NCBI GenBank assembly: GCA_947184155.2
Contig: CAMXCT020001740.1
Location: 1 to 64,000, forward strand
DNA from: Cladocopium goreaui
Lineage: Eukaryota; Sar; Dinophyceae; Suessiales; Symbiodiniaceae
Direction: 5' to 3'
DNA length: 64,000 nucleotides
Shown: positions 11,631 through 22,530 of the stretch, in pieces
How the letters are laid out: each line of letters starts with the position of its first letter
Numbering within the stretch: position 1 is the stretch's first letter
Program-made: the position numbers and the translations under genes
The notes under the pieces: model-generated
Databases searched by the model: none
The model's input: only the letters and a program-made list of their open reading frames with translations
What the model was told of the DNA's origin: nothing

Positions 11631-12029
11631 ATGGATCGTCAGACTTCTAACAAAGACGCTGCTGTCCATCGCCTTGCAAAGTCAATTACTCAATTGACCC
11701 TGTGCCAAGTCACCACCAGTGAAGTAGAGGCTGCCACAAACCTGCTGAATAAGGCATCTCAGAAGCTTCAAGGCATCCGAAGTATCCCATCCCAAAGGCT
11801 AGCTGACCTTGAAGCTGCCATACGCCAACTCCGCCAACTTGGCTGCATATCAGATAGTTGTACAATCTCGGCCAGCTACGAAGTAACCCAAGCGCAAAAG
11901 GCCATATTGCTACTGGATCATACAGCCAAAGGAGCTAGCACGTCTTCGGAAGAGCTCAATGCACAGATATCACCACGTACGGATGATGAGCACAATCTCC
12001 CATACCATGAGGACTATTGGCAAGAGTAA
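11631..12029 (+). CDS. Unrecognised 132-aa helical protein (orphan ORF 3)
   Basis: ATG 11631 to TAA 12027-12029. The product looks like a helical bundle: regular Leu/Ala/Gln spacing in SQKLQGIRSIPSQRLADLEA and the following AAIRQLRQLGC, and an acidic C-terminus (TDDEHNLPYHEDYWQE). No family recognised. Same strand and same A/C-rich base use as the two ORFs upstream, so the three are probably one unit. Confidence 0.45.
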   Translation: MDRQTSNKDAAVHRLAKSITQLTLCQVTTSEVEAATNLLNKASQKLQGIRSIPSQRLADLEAAIRQLRQLGCISDSCTISASYEVTQAQKAILLLDHTAKGASTSSEELNAQISPRTDDEHNLPYHEDYWQE

Positions 12030-13000
12030 TGGTGCACTAAATTCACTCCAAACCGCAATGATGGAGCTATGAGAGATGTCCTTGTAGGATATATTTCACC
12101 GCTCCCTCCTTATGGTCGTTATTCAAGTGAACTACCCCAGGCACTGCGCCTATCCAATTAGCACTCGTGGAAATGCACATGGATAGCCCTTCAGAGTATG
12201 ATGATTGGAAAAGCACTACTGAGCGGACTCTGAGTGTGCCCTGAGTGCCGTAGTCTTGCTGTCTTTTTCACATTAGACCATGTTTCACTCTCCAGTTTCA
12301 CTGCGGTAGTTCGTCTCACCACTTTCGTTGCGACCCGGCGTTGTCGGTGTTTGCTTCAAAGTGTCAGGGTGAATGTCATGCCGTGAAGGCTGCTCTTTGT
12401 GATCTCGGGGATCCTGGCTGGGGGGATCCCTGGTTTCTGCATTGAGCTTTGTTGCTTCCCACACCCTCTTTTATTGGCCCCGGTGTTTTTTGTGGCGTTT
12501 CTTGTTGTTTGTTTATTGTGCAGGGCCTGCGTCATCATGGCACACAAGATGTCATTATGCATGTACCGAGATGATACTAAGCTATCACCTCTTGCATTAA
12601 TCGATCTTTTCCACCCATTAACTGGAACTTGTCACGTCACTGCTCAGTGATGTGTGTGTTTTTTTTGGTTTGTTTGTGTTTGGTTTTGTGTGTTTGTGTT
12701 CTGTTTGTGCTTGGTGCTGTTTTTGGTTTCTGTTTCCTTGGTTCTTGGTGTTTTGTTTGGTTTTCGTGTCATGTACTTGTACATATGTGTTCATACTTTG
12801 GACCCGGAAATTTCAGTATCTGGTCCGTGGCCATTTTTGCTTCAAGTTTCCCCTGATCTGTTTGGCTCTTTCATGGCCATTCGACCTCGCCGTGTGTTGC
12901 ATCGTGGTCCTGTGGCCTCCTATTGCCCGGTCATTCTACATCCTGAAGCTTCTGTGTCACACTGGCATTTGTCTTCCTTTTTGGTGGGGCAGTATACCCT
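12030..13000. other. T/G-rich non-coding stretch
   Basis: No gene supported. From about 12640 to 12780 the + strand is T- and G-rich with repeated 'tgttttg/tgtgtttg' words, which keeps three frames open with Cys/Phe/Val-rich nonsense peptides. Confidence 0.55.
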
Positions 13001-13318
13001 CAACTGACGCATATCCCTGGCAGGTTGAATGTGTTGGCAGATGAACTGAGTCGCTTCAAAGAACCGCTCTCTGTTGCCATTGATCCAAGGTCGCAGAAAT
13101 CTATCCCTTGGATTCAGCTCCTGCAGTCATCAGGTATTGAGATCACCCAAACAGGTCGAAAATGGCCTTCTTATTTTGACATTCACCTGCGAGAAAAAGG
13201 CCGGCTGCAGTCCGCAGACTGGGTGCTTACATCGATTGTGTTTTGGGGAGTTCTTACTCCGGCTGGTCGATGGTCGATTGGTTTGGTGCTTTTGGAACTC
13301 CCCACCTCTACTGGTTGA
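13001..13318 (+). pseudogene. Retroelement RNase H tail fragment
   Basis: The frame through 13007 reads THIPGRLNVLADELSRF, the standard end of a reverse transcriptase/RNase H region (HIPG..N..AD.LSR, holding the last catalytic Asp), then about 85 further residues to the stop at 13316-13318. Upstream the same frame is stopped at 12942-12944 and no RT motif is seen, so this is a 5'-truncated relic. A link with the orphan ORFs at 9.6-12.0 kb (all one element) is possible but not shown. Confidence 0.5.
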
Positions 13319-13670
13319 CCCCAACATACCCCGGTTCTTGGGTTGTTGACTGGTGTCAGTTTGGATAGGGGTCAGTTTCTGGGTCTAACTGTACCAATAT
13401 TGGACCCGCTGGTTCTAATACATTTTGTACAGATTGGACCATCTTTGCACCACGCTTAAAACAGAAAGCACCTGCGCAGCTGCCTTGATATACATGTTTG
13501 GAATGTCATGCACATAATTCTGCATTAGGGAAACTGAAGCAACGGAAGCTGTAGTATGAACTGGATGAGCGTGACAGTGCATAGGACTATGTACCGGTCC
13601 TCCACCAGTTTACTTTTGCGGCCACTACAGTAACGGCCTTTGCGTGACTTAATTAATCAATTAATCCCAA

Positions 13671-14525
13671 TTGCAACATGCTCTCGAACATGTTGAACGA
13701 CCTGGCGGAAGCCATGAAGGCGTTGGACGGAAAAAAATACACTGGTTGGTGGGGCAGACACGTCCTGACCTTGCAGCTGGGACATCGCTTTACATGTCCG
13801 GCCAACCGACCATCAACAACTTGGTCAACCTCAACCGCCTGCTCAAAGAAGCCAAGGGCAGCGAAGATTGAGGCCTGACTTTTCGAAAGATCGACCTCGA
13901 GGATGCCAAGATCCTGGTCTACTCTGACAGCAGCTGGGCAAATGCAGCCCAACTCAAGTCGCAAGCTGGCTTTATGGTCTTCATTGCTGGTGGCAACATC
14001 GACTCCTATGAGGGCGACGCCGTCACACTCTTGGATTGGAGATCCCACCGGATCAAAAGACAGTGCAGAAGCACCCTTGCAGCTGAGACCATGGCGATGG
14101 ACTCTGCTGTGGACGCTGGAATCTTTTGCCGAGAGCTTTTTGCAGAAGCTTTGATCCAGGACTATGTGCCCACTACGTCCGGGAGATTGCCAACAAGCTT
14201 CATGGCCGTGCTGGCGGTGACCGACTGCCGCAGCCTCTATGACTTGCTGGTGAAGGATGGCGCACCTTCAACGACGCAAGAGAAGCGGCTGACGATCGAC
14301 ATCAGTGGCTTGAAGGAGATAGCAACTGAGTTCGACCCCGAAGGGGAACAGCTCAAGGAAGTTTTTCGTTGGGTGGCCACGGAAAGCCAAGTCGCCGACC
14401 ATCTGACGAAGGTAAAACCTTCCCATTTGCTACGTGCCATCTTGGAATACGGATGGCTGAAACTGAGAAGGATCGAATCTTCGATTCTTACCAATTTAAG
14501 ATTTTGGGGAGTGCAATTCCCGTGA
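13671..14525 (+). pseudogene. Ty1/copia-type RNase H domain, truncated, with an in-frame stop
   Basis: A single frame carries IHWLVGQTRPDLAAGTSLYM, a TGA at 13869-13871, then ILVYSDSSWANAAQLKSQAG, STLAAETMAMDSAVDAGIF, AVTDCRSLYDLL and VADHLTKVKP. These are the D...E...D...D RNase H positions of copia elements. Integrase and the RT core are absent upstream, so it is a 5'-truncated copy; the single TGA is its only lesion in this part. It is diverged from the copia element at 55-62.8 kb. Confidence 0.8.
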
Positions 14526-17500
14526 CATTTTGCCAGCATTTGCATGCTTTTCTCCATTTGATCTGGCCGTGACATAGGGCCCTTGAGCGTCAGCTAGAAA
14601 CCTGCGGTGCGCATCCCGCTTTGCTGTTTTGCCATAGGCTTGTGTGAACCCAGGCTCCACTACTTGGTCTTAGGACTTAAACCTTGTGAAGCAGGTTTTC
14701 CAAAGACTCCCAATTGCACAAAGAAGGTGCTTGGATCCGAAGGTGTTCATGACATCAGGCCACTGGACAATCAAATCAAAATTGGGACGACACGAAAATT
14801 TCATGATCCGGACCAATTTTGTTTGATTTAAACATGTTCAGCCAAGGCGACAACCCATACAATTTTCAAGAATTATGTGCATTAATTCACATGTTGTTCA
14901 GATCGGTTTCATTGTTTCTTTGCATTCCCAATGCACATGTCATCGGCGAAAGCAACCATCGAACAATGATCCACAAACCACACGTGTATGTGAATTGCAA
15001 ACACATGAATTGCGCCAATTTGTTATTTCCTGTTCGGATTTGAACACTATCCTTCATTCAAAGCACCTGCGATCACCAGGCTGCCATCCGCATTCTCTTT
15101 ATAGTTCACTTAACAATGAATCACCACAGCACGCTGGAATCCGCTAGACGATGTTCAATCGCGTTGGAAGGTCACATTGTTAGCAACGTGGAAAAGTGGA
15201 ATGGGGACGAATGACTTCGAAAACATGACTTGGCAGTCCAAATGCCCCAAAAACCACGGCAAATGTACCGGGGGACATCGAACGTTGCTCCAGCAAAGGC
15301 CTTGCAACAAAGATGAAATTTTCGAACAAGTGAAATCGCGACGCAAACGTGCGCCATCCCAGTTCTTTGCGCCACATACAGCACCCAGCAAGTGTCCAAA
15401 CATGGCACGAACCAAGCCAATCAGACTGAGACCTAAACCAGGGCATTGTTTTTTTTTTTTCATGTTTCTTCGTGTTTTCGAACAAGTTTTTGCTCCGCCA
15501 ATCTAGGCCAAGGTTTGATATATATATATATATATCATTGATACATATTGATTTGATTGTGAGAGTGTAACATGGTGTTGTTTCCATTGAACGTTTTGAA
15601 AATGCATTGCTATAATTTCACCAGGTACATCCGAACCCTGAAATTCACCAGCACGATTTTTCAAACCAGTTGGCGCCACAAATGACTTTCTTAATGTCTC
15701 GGAGGCCTTGTGTCATTGCTGATTTCATTTGTTCAAATAAACCCAGTTGAAAAAAACATTCGGTTTCAAACCAAATTCCATCATATTTGTCTCAATTTGT
15801 TGTGGTTATTCTGAAACCATGAACAGTCATGAACACACCGCGTTTTCGTGAAAACATTCCACAATATTTGATGCCAAAGAACAAATGATGTCTACTCTCG
15901 TCAAACAATGCAACCTTTTAGCGGTTTCAGACATCTCCCGAACGCAAACACCAACAAATTTGATGCGATCATTGCGCTGAGGGACGTCCGCTAGGTAAAC
16001 GTTTCACATTGATTTTACAAGGTCGGCGTATGGGGCACTGGCCTTGTATCCGGTAACCTGCTTGCAAACTAGTTAACATCTGCATTGCCAAAAACAACTC
16101 GCGATCAAAGACCGAACGCCACCGTTTTGGACCATGTTACCATGTTTCGAGCCGTTCGTTATGTGAATCGACGTGTCCAAAAAACACGTTTGGAATGTTT
16201 TTTTTTTCAAGGGATTTGCCATAATAAATTGCGAACGTGCAAAAATTTGACCTGGACATCTCCACCTCAATCTGGCCAAGTGTGCCAACAAGAAAAATGG
16301 GTTGACAGGGAAACACCATGTGCGTGTTCCAAACTCAGCAAAAACATTTTTATAGCCTCATGATGTTTCATGAGCTACCTGTGGCGTTCATTTTTTGGTT
16401 TTTCCGTCAGGCCTTCCGTAGTGTTGACATTTTCAAGCGTTAAACTTTGCGAACGAACTTGCAAATTTGCACCACGAATACGGAATGATTGAATTCAGAA
16501 GGTTTGAAAAGATACTAACCCAGGCTATCTGAACTCCATGTACCTCAGTACGAAAGACAATTTTTTTGGGCATCACATTTGCTGCTGTCCGTCTTTCTGG
16601 AAGTAGACACTTCTGGGACGTGCGGATTGAGTCATTTTTTGAAAAAACATAATTTTATAACGAGCCTCCCTATAGCCCATAGTTGGTGCCAATCTTCCTT
16701 CTCATTGTTGTTGTTTGGACATCAGGCGCGTTTTAATTATTACTTTCCCTTACTCCTCCGTGCTGTTCCAGTCGGGCCACGTGATGTATTTCCCATGCCC
16801 ATGTGTTCATGATCTTTCAGCCTGTTGGTGCTGTGGGTTGGTAGGGTTAGCGGCGAAATACCAACATTCCCAGCGCAAGGTGCCACCCACCCGTACCAAC
16901 TACCCTTATTACCTTCCCGTACACACCATACCAGACACCTGCATCAGTTACCTGTACGGACCACCCATACCACCACCCCAACCCTTTGGTGACATACATT
17001 GGCGCATTAGACCCAAAACCAACTGGTGCTCCGTGGCATTCATCCAAGCCAAAGTGTGGAGGTGTCATAAAAGAAATGACGTGAACATCGGTTTACGACG
17101 CCGAAATGAAATCGCGTGTGTTGTGTCCTCAAACGTGTAATCAGTTGTTAAAATTGAAACTACCAATGAAAAAAAGGGTTCTTATCCACCAAAGAGTATG
17201 CATTGCTCGAAAAAATATGTAAGAACTGGTTCTTTTAAAGGTAAATGCTGCAGTGACCTCTTCGCAGAACACAGTATTTTGATGAATATGCTGCATATGC
17301 TGGATGTTTTCGAGGTAAGTCTAACATACCCAGGCCTGCAAACAAATACAGTTTTCAAGATGACACCGGCAAGAGACCCCAAACAGTGTGGCACAGGCAA
17401 CAAAAACTATGGAACAGTAACAGGTGAGCTGGACATTGCCGCACTTTCAGCAGGAAAAACATTGAGAATTGTATGGAGGATTTCGCAAAAACATGCAAAA

Positions 17501-18039
17501 ACTTTGCATGAACATCCCAGAAAAATTGTCGCACAAAACCGATTGCAGAGCATCTTCAAAATTTTAATGTGGGGGAACCGCTGGAACAAGATTCCAACAG
17601 GATTTCCACACGATCTGGTTACAAGGCCTTGTACGAAATGATGTAAGGACAGCGAAAGGATTTCACCAGGTTTCCTCAACAGTTTCTCACAAAGAGAAGG
17701 CTTGCACGAGATCATGCCAAGGCCTCCGACCGCATTTCATTAATATCACCACAAGATCTTGTCACAAGGAATGCTGAAAGACATTTTGAAAAAAAAATCA
17801 TGCCAGGTGCTGTAAAAAATGTAGTCATAGTCATAAAAGGGATCAAGTGCTGCTGGAACGGATCGGATAAAATAGTGAACAAAAAACAACAACCTCCCTA
17901 CGCGGGCTTTCATACAACACCTCGAAGACAGTGCGTCAGCAAAATCACCATCAGGACCCCGCAAGGATCTCCACAAAATCTTCTGACAAGGACCCGGCCA
18001 GGATCATGCAAGGATGAAGATAAGAACGACCGTTTTGCG
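14526..18039. other. Long stretch with no recognisable gene
   Basis: Both strands read without finding a domain or a consistent exon series. It contains poly-T/poly-A runs (15449-15460, 16199-16207), a TA run (15518-15535), and a CA/CCA-rich part at 16870-16990. The longest frames here (about 140 codons) have no family features. Confidence 0.5.
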
Positions 18040-18400
18040 CGAACGTGCGCAATTGAAATGCACATGCGCATGTCGGAAGAGCGATTTTATGCGATTATTT
18101 TTAGTGGGAATGCCGCAGAGCAAGGCGGGGACAAGAGTTTTGTGCAAGCTTCCACAGTCGGAATGCACATGGACATGTCACACGACCAATTTTATCCGAA
18201 AATACTGCGCACCCAAAACAAGAAAAAAATGTGCGCTAGCCTGCGCACTCGAATCGCGAGAACTATTTGATGCGAGAATATGGAAGACAATGCGGCAAAT
18301 TAAATTTACGAGACTTTGTCTGCGAATCCGCGCGCTCGAAACGCACATGGACACGTCAAAAGAAACAATTGCATGCAAAAATGTGCAAGGAAAACTGCCG
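18040..18400. repeat. Three degenerate copies of a ~40-bp motif
   Basis: The pattern gaAATGCACATGGACATGTC followed by about 12 bp and an ATTTTATnCGA-like end appears near 18053, 18161 and 18338. Copies are 65-80% alike by eye. They lie in DNA rich in TGCGC/CGCGA words that has no gene. Confidence 0.45.
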
Positions 18401-19645
18401 GAAAACATATAGAGCATCCTGATCAAGCACCGGCTTTCACCTTGACCGTCAGAACAATCGGGTTGGACAGACTGTTGCAACAAGACCCCGCATACACGCC
18501 TTAATCATAATCAATGTTGGTTTCTCTGAAACAACGCGGTAAGTTCTTACATGAAACAATATCCTGACAAAATATGGTCGGACGGTGGGCTGCTTTCATG
18601 GCTGTCGTCGCTCAACGCGCGCTGTTAAATTCTTTCCTAAACTCTTGGCAGGCCCTACCCCCCTAAATCTCACCGACATCCTGTTTGAAGGTTGCCCCCG
18701 CCCCTTTTCCCGTCTCCTCCTACTTGCCTAGAATGGCAAGTGTCATTGGTGGTGAGGGAAAATTAAAGGACCGGAAAACCCGGCATGTCAGCTTCTTTCA
18801 TCAAGCAGCAAAAGCAAGGTAAAAATGGTCGGGGAAAGGCAGGGAAAAAAAAAAATGGTGGAGGTTCGGTGTGTGCAAAAAATGTATGTCCAAGGGAGGT
18901 GCTTGAATGGAATGTGTGCAATCGTGTGCAAAAATGGGGTGGGTGTGTGTGTGTGATAGAGTCGTGCGTGAAGTTGCTGTGGGTGAAAGTGCGTGTGTAT
19001 GTGTCTGCGTGTATGTGTGTGGGTGTTGACGACGGCGTAGAGCAAAGGCGGCACGTGCACAACGAAGACGGAGAGGCACCTGGCAGCCACAACAATAATA
19101 TGCGGGTAAGTGGTGGGCGATCATGTTATGTAGCCAAAATCGGCATGCTAACACCACCAGTAGAGGTGAATGGCAACGGCCGGGCTTGGCACCACGCGCC
19201 ATGTGGCCGAAGCAGCCCGCGCAGACCGTCATGAGAGCGGACGGTCTGCAGCAGGCTCTTGGCGCACAGCGCGTCAGAAAGGCCGTCGTTCAAACCGACA
19301 ATTCAAATTTGCTTTCCTTCGGTTCGTTTTTTTAAAGAACCTCAAGGTTCTTGTTCGCCTCTTGGCGGCACAAAGTCAACGCAATGTCTACGAGCATGTC
19401 AAACATGGACAAATATAGCCGTCAAGTTTGCGAACACAAAAGCAAGTTGAACCCGCCCCGTCCAACACACGCTCACAAATCCACCTTTCTTCAATCAAAG
19501 GTTTGTGGCTCGAACGGTTCAAAATTTGCAAGTCATGTCGCCAAACCTAATGGACCACATTCATTTCTGGTTCCCATGCCGCCTGCGTCGACAAAGTCGA
19601 ATTATGTCGAATTAATCAAAAACAAGGGAAAGTCCAATGCACACA
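18401..19645. other. No gene; simple repeats
   Basis: Includes GT-rich sequence at 18930-19030 (tgtgtgtgtg with gtgcgtgtgtatgtg) and an A-run near 18850. ORFs on either strand are products of this simple sequence. Confidence 0.5.
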
Positions 19646-19647
19646 TA

Positions 19648-19708
19648 CAATTTGTCCACACACAACTTGTCCACACACAACTTCATCACACACAACATCA
19701 CACAACTT
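19648..19708. repeat. 15-bp repeat CTTGTCCACACACAA (left array)
   Basis: Two exact units followed by decayed ones (cttcatcacacacaa, catcacacaa). A second array of the same unit in the same orientation lies at 22443-22530. Confidence 0.85.
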
Positions 19709-19729
19709 ACTCACAGAGGCTGGGCGTGG

Positions 19730-20275
19730 CAGGTGTGGAACTTGTGGCACTGGGCTGGCTCTGGTGGCGCGCTTGTTTCCCTGTGGACGCCGTGGACGGC
19801 GCAGCTGCTGGCGTGGCAGGGGTGGCACTTACGGAACTGGGCTGGGTCTGCTGGCGCGCTTGGTTCCACTTCGCGTGGCATGCGTGGCACTTGGCGACAT
19901 CGACTTCCACTTCTCATGGCAGGTGTGGCACTTGTGGCACTGGGCTGGGTCTGGTGGCGCGCTTGGTTCCCAGTGGACGCCGTGGTCGCCACGGCTGTTG
20001 GCGTGCCAGGCGTGGCACTTGGCCACATCAACCTCCACTTTGTGTCGTGAGCGTGCCACTTGGCGACATCGCCCTTCACTTCGCGTGGCACGCGTGGCAC
20101 TTAGCAACATCGACTTTCACTTTGCGCGACATCGACTTTCACTTTGCGCGACATCGACTTTCACTTCGCGTGGCAAGCGTGGCACTTGCCGACATCGACT
20201 TGCACTTTGCGCCACGTCGACCTTCACTTTGCATGGCAGGCGTGGCACTTGGCGACATCGACCTTCACTTTGGCC
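19730..20275. repeat. Compound minisatellite (GTGGCACTTGGCGACATCGACTTCAC type)
   Basis: A roughly 25-60 bp motif containing 'cgtggcacttggcgacatcgac' and 'ttcactttgcg' is repeated many times with shuffled sub-units. A longer phrase, 'gggctgggtctggtggcgcgcttggttcc', occurs at about 19850, 19948 and (variant) 19755. It keeps frames open on both strands (on the - strand a KCHACHAK-type peptide recurs) but is not judged to be a gene. Confidence 0.8.
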
Positions 20276-20442
20276 GGGGCCAGGGGTTGAGCTGCCACTT
20301 GAAGAGTGGTGGGCGGAGGTTGTGTTGGATGAAGGGCTTGAAGAGCCTGCGCCGTTTCAGCGGTCTCAGGACAAAGACCCCGTGAAAGCAGGGCGTTGCA
20401 AGCTTTCCGGTCGAACCATTCCCGAGTCAGGGATGTGGCCAA
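20260..20442 (-). pseudogene. LINE ORF2 linker fragment, inverted relative to the RT part
   Basis: The - strand reads ACNALLSRGLCPETAETAQA then LQALHPTQPPP. This resembles, from memory, the ALLS.GLAP.t.e...AL..LHP segment just before the reverse transcriptase of dinoflagellate LINE-type elements. The matching RT segment follows about 100 bp away but on the + strand, so the copy is inverted at this end. Short match; assignment is tentative. Confidence 0.5.
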
Positions 20443-20529
20443 AGGTCCGCCGTTCCTCTGCAGTCAATGGTTTGTTGCGCCCGGAGCCGGGGAGTTGCCC
20501 ACGCGAGTTCCACAGGCTGTGCCTTTCGC

Positions 20530-21848
20530 CATGCTGCCACTGGCAGTCCAAGGTATGGCACGGGCTTTGAGAAGTACTGCTGCTGGCCCTTCTGGCCTTC
20601 GTGTTTTGCATTTTCGTGCCGTTGGCGAAATCTTGCGGCGCTTGACCGCAAAGTGTTTGATGGAAGCTGTGCGCGATGATGCGCGGCAACACTTTGCTCC
20701 TGTGCAGCTTGGGGTTGCCATTCCCGGCACTTCTCGGGGCTGCAGTGGGTGAGGATGCTTTTGTCGCTGCGCACGCATCAGAGCGGGCAACAGCGCCGTC
20801 CCAACTCCTCGATGCCATCAGTGGCCTGGATGACCCGCAGGTCGGCCTCCGCTTGCTTCGCTCCAGTGGCGGCCATTTCCGACTGGTCCACAGCATGCGG
20901 TGCACGCCGCCGGCTGCTCAGCTTGACAGCTTCAAGGCTTTTGACCAAGGAGTACGTGCTTGCTTTAGCAGCTTGACGGGCCTGCACATGCACAATGGCA
21001 GCAAGCTGTTCGGGGATTTGACCAGGCTGGGCTGGGGCTGCGCTCTGCCCACTTGGGTGGGCCAGCCGCCTACTTAGCCCCTTTTTCGCAAAAGCCGCAC
21101 CTTATGTGGCCAGCTTGATCCCAGCTTCTCGAACGCGGAAACCCTGGCATCAGGACATGCAGCAGCTGCTTTACACACCTGTTCGCCCAACAGAAATAAC
21201 TCACCAAGGTATTGGATGCTGTTGGCCGGGAAGCCCAACTTTCGGCTTCTTCTCTGACTCGAAGGGCCCTCCTCCCTTCCGAAGCGCTCCTCGGGCACGG
21301 GCGTTCCTGGCTGCTCGCCCTCATGGCCAGCTCTGCCTGGAGCCCCACCGCCTTGGCATCCATGACGCTGGTGACGATGCGTGGTTCCCCCAGTGCAATG
21401 GCATTCTGGACCGCTTTTCCCTCCATGCTGGTACTTGGTCGGCAGGTGGGGAACGTACGTTGCGGCACCATGCTCTCCGTGACACATCACCTACAAGTGG
21501 GCTGAGAGGGCAGGTTGGCAACCAGAACGGCACAAGCCTGGTTTGCTCCTTCCCCCAGAAGAAGCCGGCCTTGGGCGGCGCCACCCCACCGATGTCTCTG
21601 TTCCTAGCCTCGTTGCCATTCCAACCGCGTTCGATGTAGCTGTCACAGCCCCTCAGTGGTCGGAGAGTTTACCTGAGGCTAGCTGCAAGACCGGGGCTGC
21701 AGCGGATTTTTATGCAGAAATCAAAGCGGGCCACCTTCGCACAGGCCAGCTGTGTGGGAATCAAGGCGTCCGATTTCAACCACTGGTTGTTGAAAGCGCC
21801 GGAGCTTGGTCAACCTCCGCTTCACACAACCTCCGGCTCCTGGCCTAG
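20530..21848 (+). pseudogene. Non-LTR (LINE-type) ORF2 remnant, frame-broken
   Basis: Family-like segments appear in element order but in different frames: AAGPSGLRVLHF then AVGEILRRLTAKCLM and FAPVQLGVAIPG (frame of 20396) are RT motifs; LRLLRSSGGHFRLVHSMR and SFKAFDQGVRACFSSLTG (frame of 20676) follow; then FLAARPHGQLCLEP...GGERTLRHHALRD (frame of 21106), which in relatives is a Cys/His zinc-binding stretch but has lost most Cys here; then GLGRRHPTDVSVPSL and FDVAVTAPQ (frame of 21543), a restriction-like endonuclease-type tail. RT sequence between GLRVLHF and AVGEILR is deleted, and the catalytic block is missing. Clearly dead. Confidence 0.7.
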
Positions 21849-22442
21849 CAACGGCAGCCAGGGAAGGAAAAAATGCAGCTGCCTACCCAGCACAGCTTTA
21901 CAAGAACTTTGTATCACTGCCCACCGCTTCCGCGGTCGGGTAGTTTTGCGTCGCCGCCGAACTCGTCAGCTCTGGGGACATTGACGTTGCCAGACCGGCT
22001 GCTGCCTTGTTTCTGGCTGCTGATCCTGGACGCTAGTTTCGTTCCGCTTCATGTCCACGAACACCTGCGACCATCGAGAAGCCTGAGTCTTCGTGACCGC
22101 TCACCGCTGGATTGTCCTTGTTTTGATCACTGCCTTATGAATTGCTGGCTTTCCTCTTTCCTTTTTCCACGCTCCCCAATGGACAGCGCCAGAGGTCGGT
22201 TTCAACGAGGTTTTTCCCTTGTATTCCAGGTGATGTTAGTCCAACTTTTCTTTCACACAAACGCATGCTTTTGTCCAGTTTCTTTGCATGCGCATTTTCC
22301 ACTGAGCCTATCCTTTTTTTCGTTTCGTGCCGTGGCTGTCAACAGCAACAGTTGCGGTCCGGCACAGTGGCGGTACAGAGCTTCCGTGTCGGTACAGAGC
22401 TTCCGTGTAGAGTTGTGTCCCAGGATTTGGGGCACACCTCCT

Positions 22443-22530
22443 TTTTGTCCACACACAGCTTGTCCACACACAGCTTGTCCACACACAATTTCTTCACACA
22501 CAACTTGGTCACACGCAACTTGTCTGCAAG
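22443..22530. repeat. 15-bp repeat CTTGTCCACACACAG (right array)
   Basis: Three near-exact units (ttgtccacacacag x2, ttgtccacacacaa) followed by decayed ones (cttcacacacaa, cttggtcacacgcaa). Same unit and orientation as at 19648-19708; the LINE remnant lies between the two arrays. Confidence 0.85.

Noticed and set aside
19351-20570. 344- and 268-codon + strand ORFs and several - strand ORFs
   Set aside because: They are translations of the compound minisatellite, with repeated W/H/A-rich phrases in all frames; no start context or domain.
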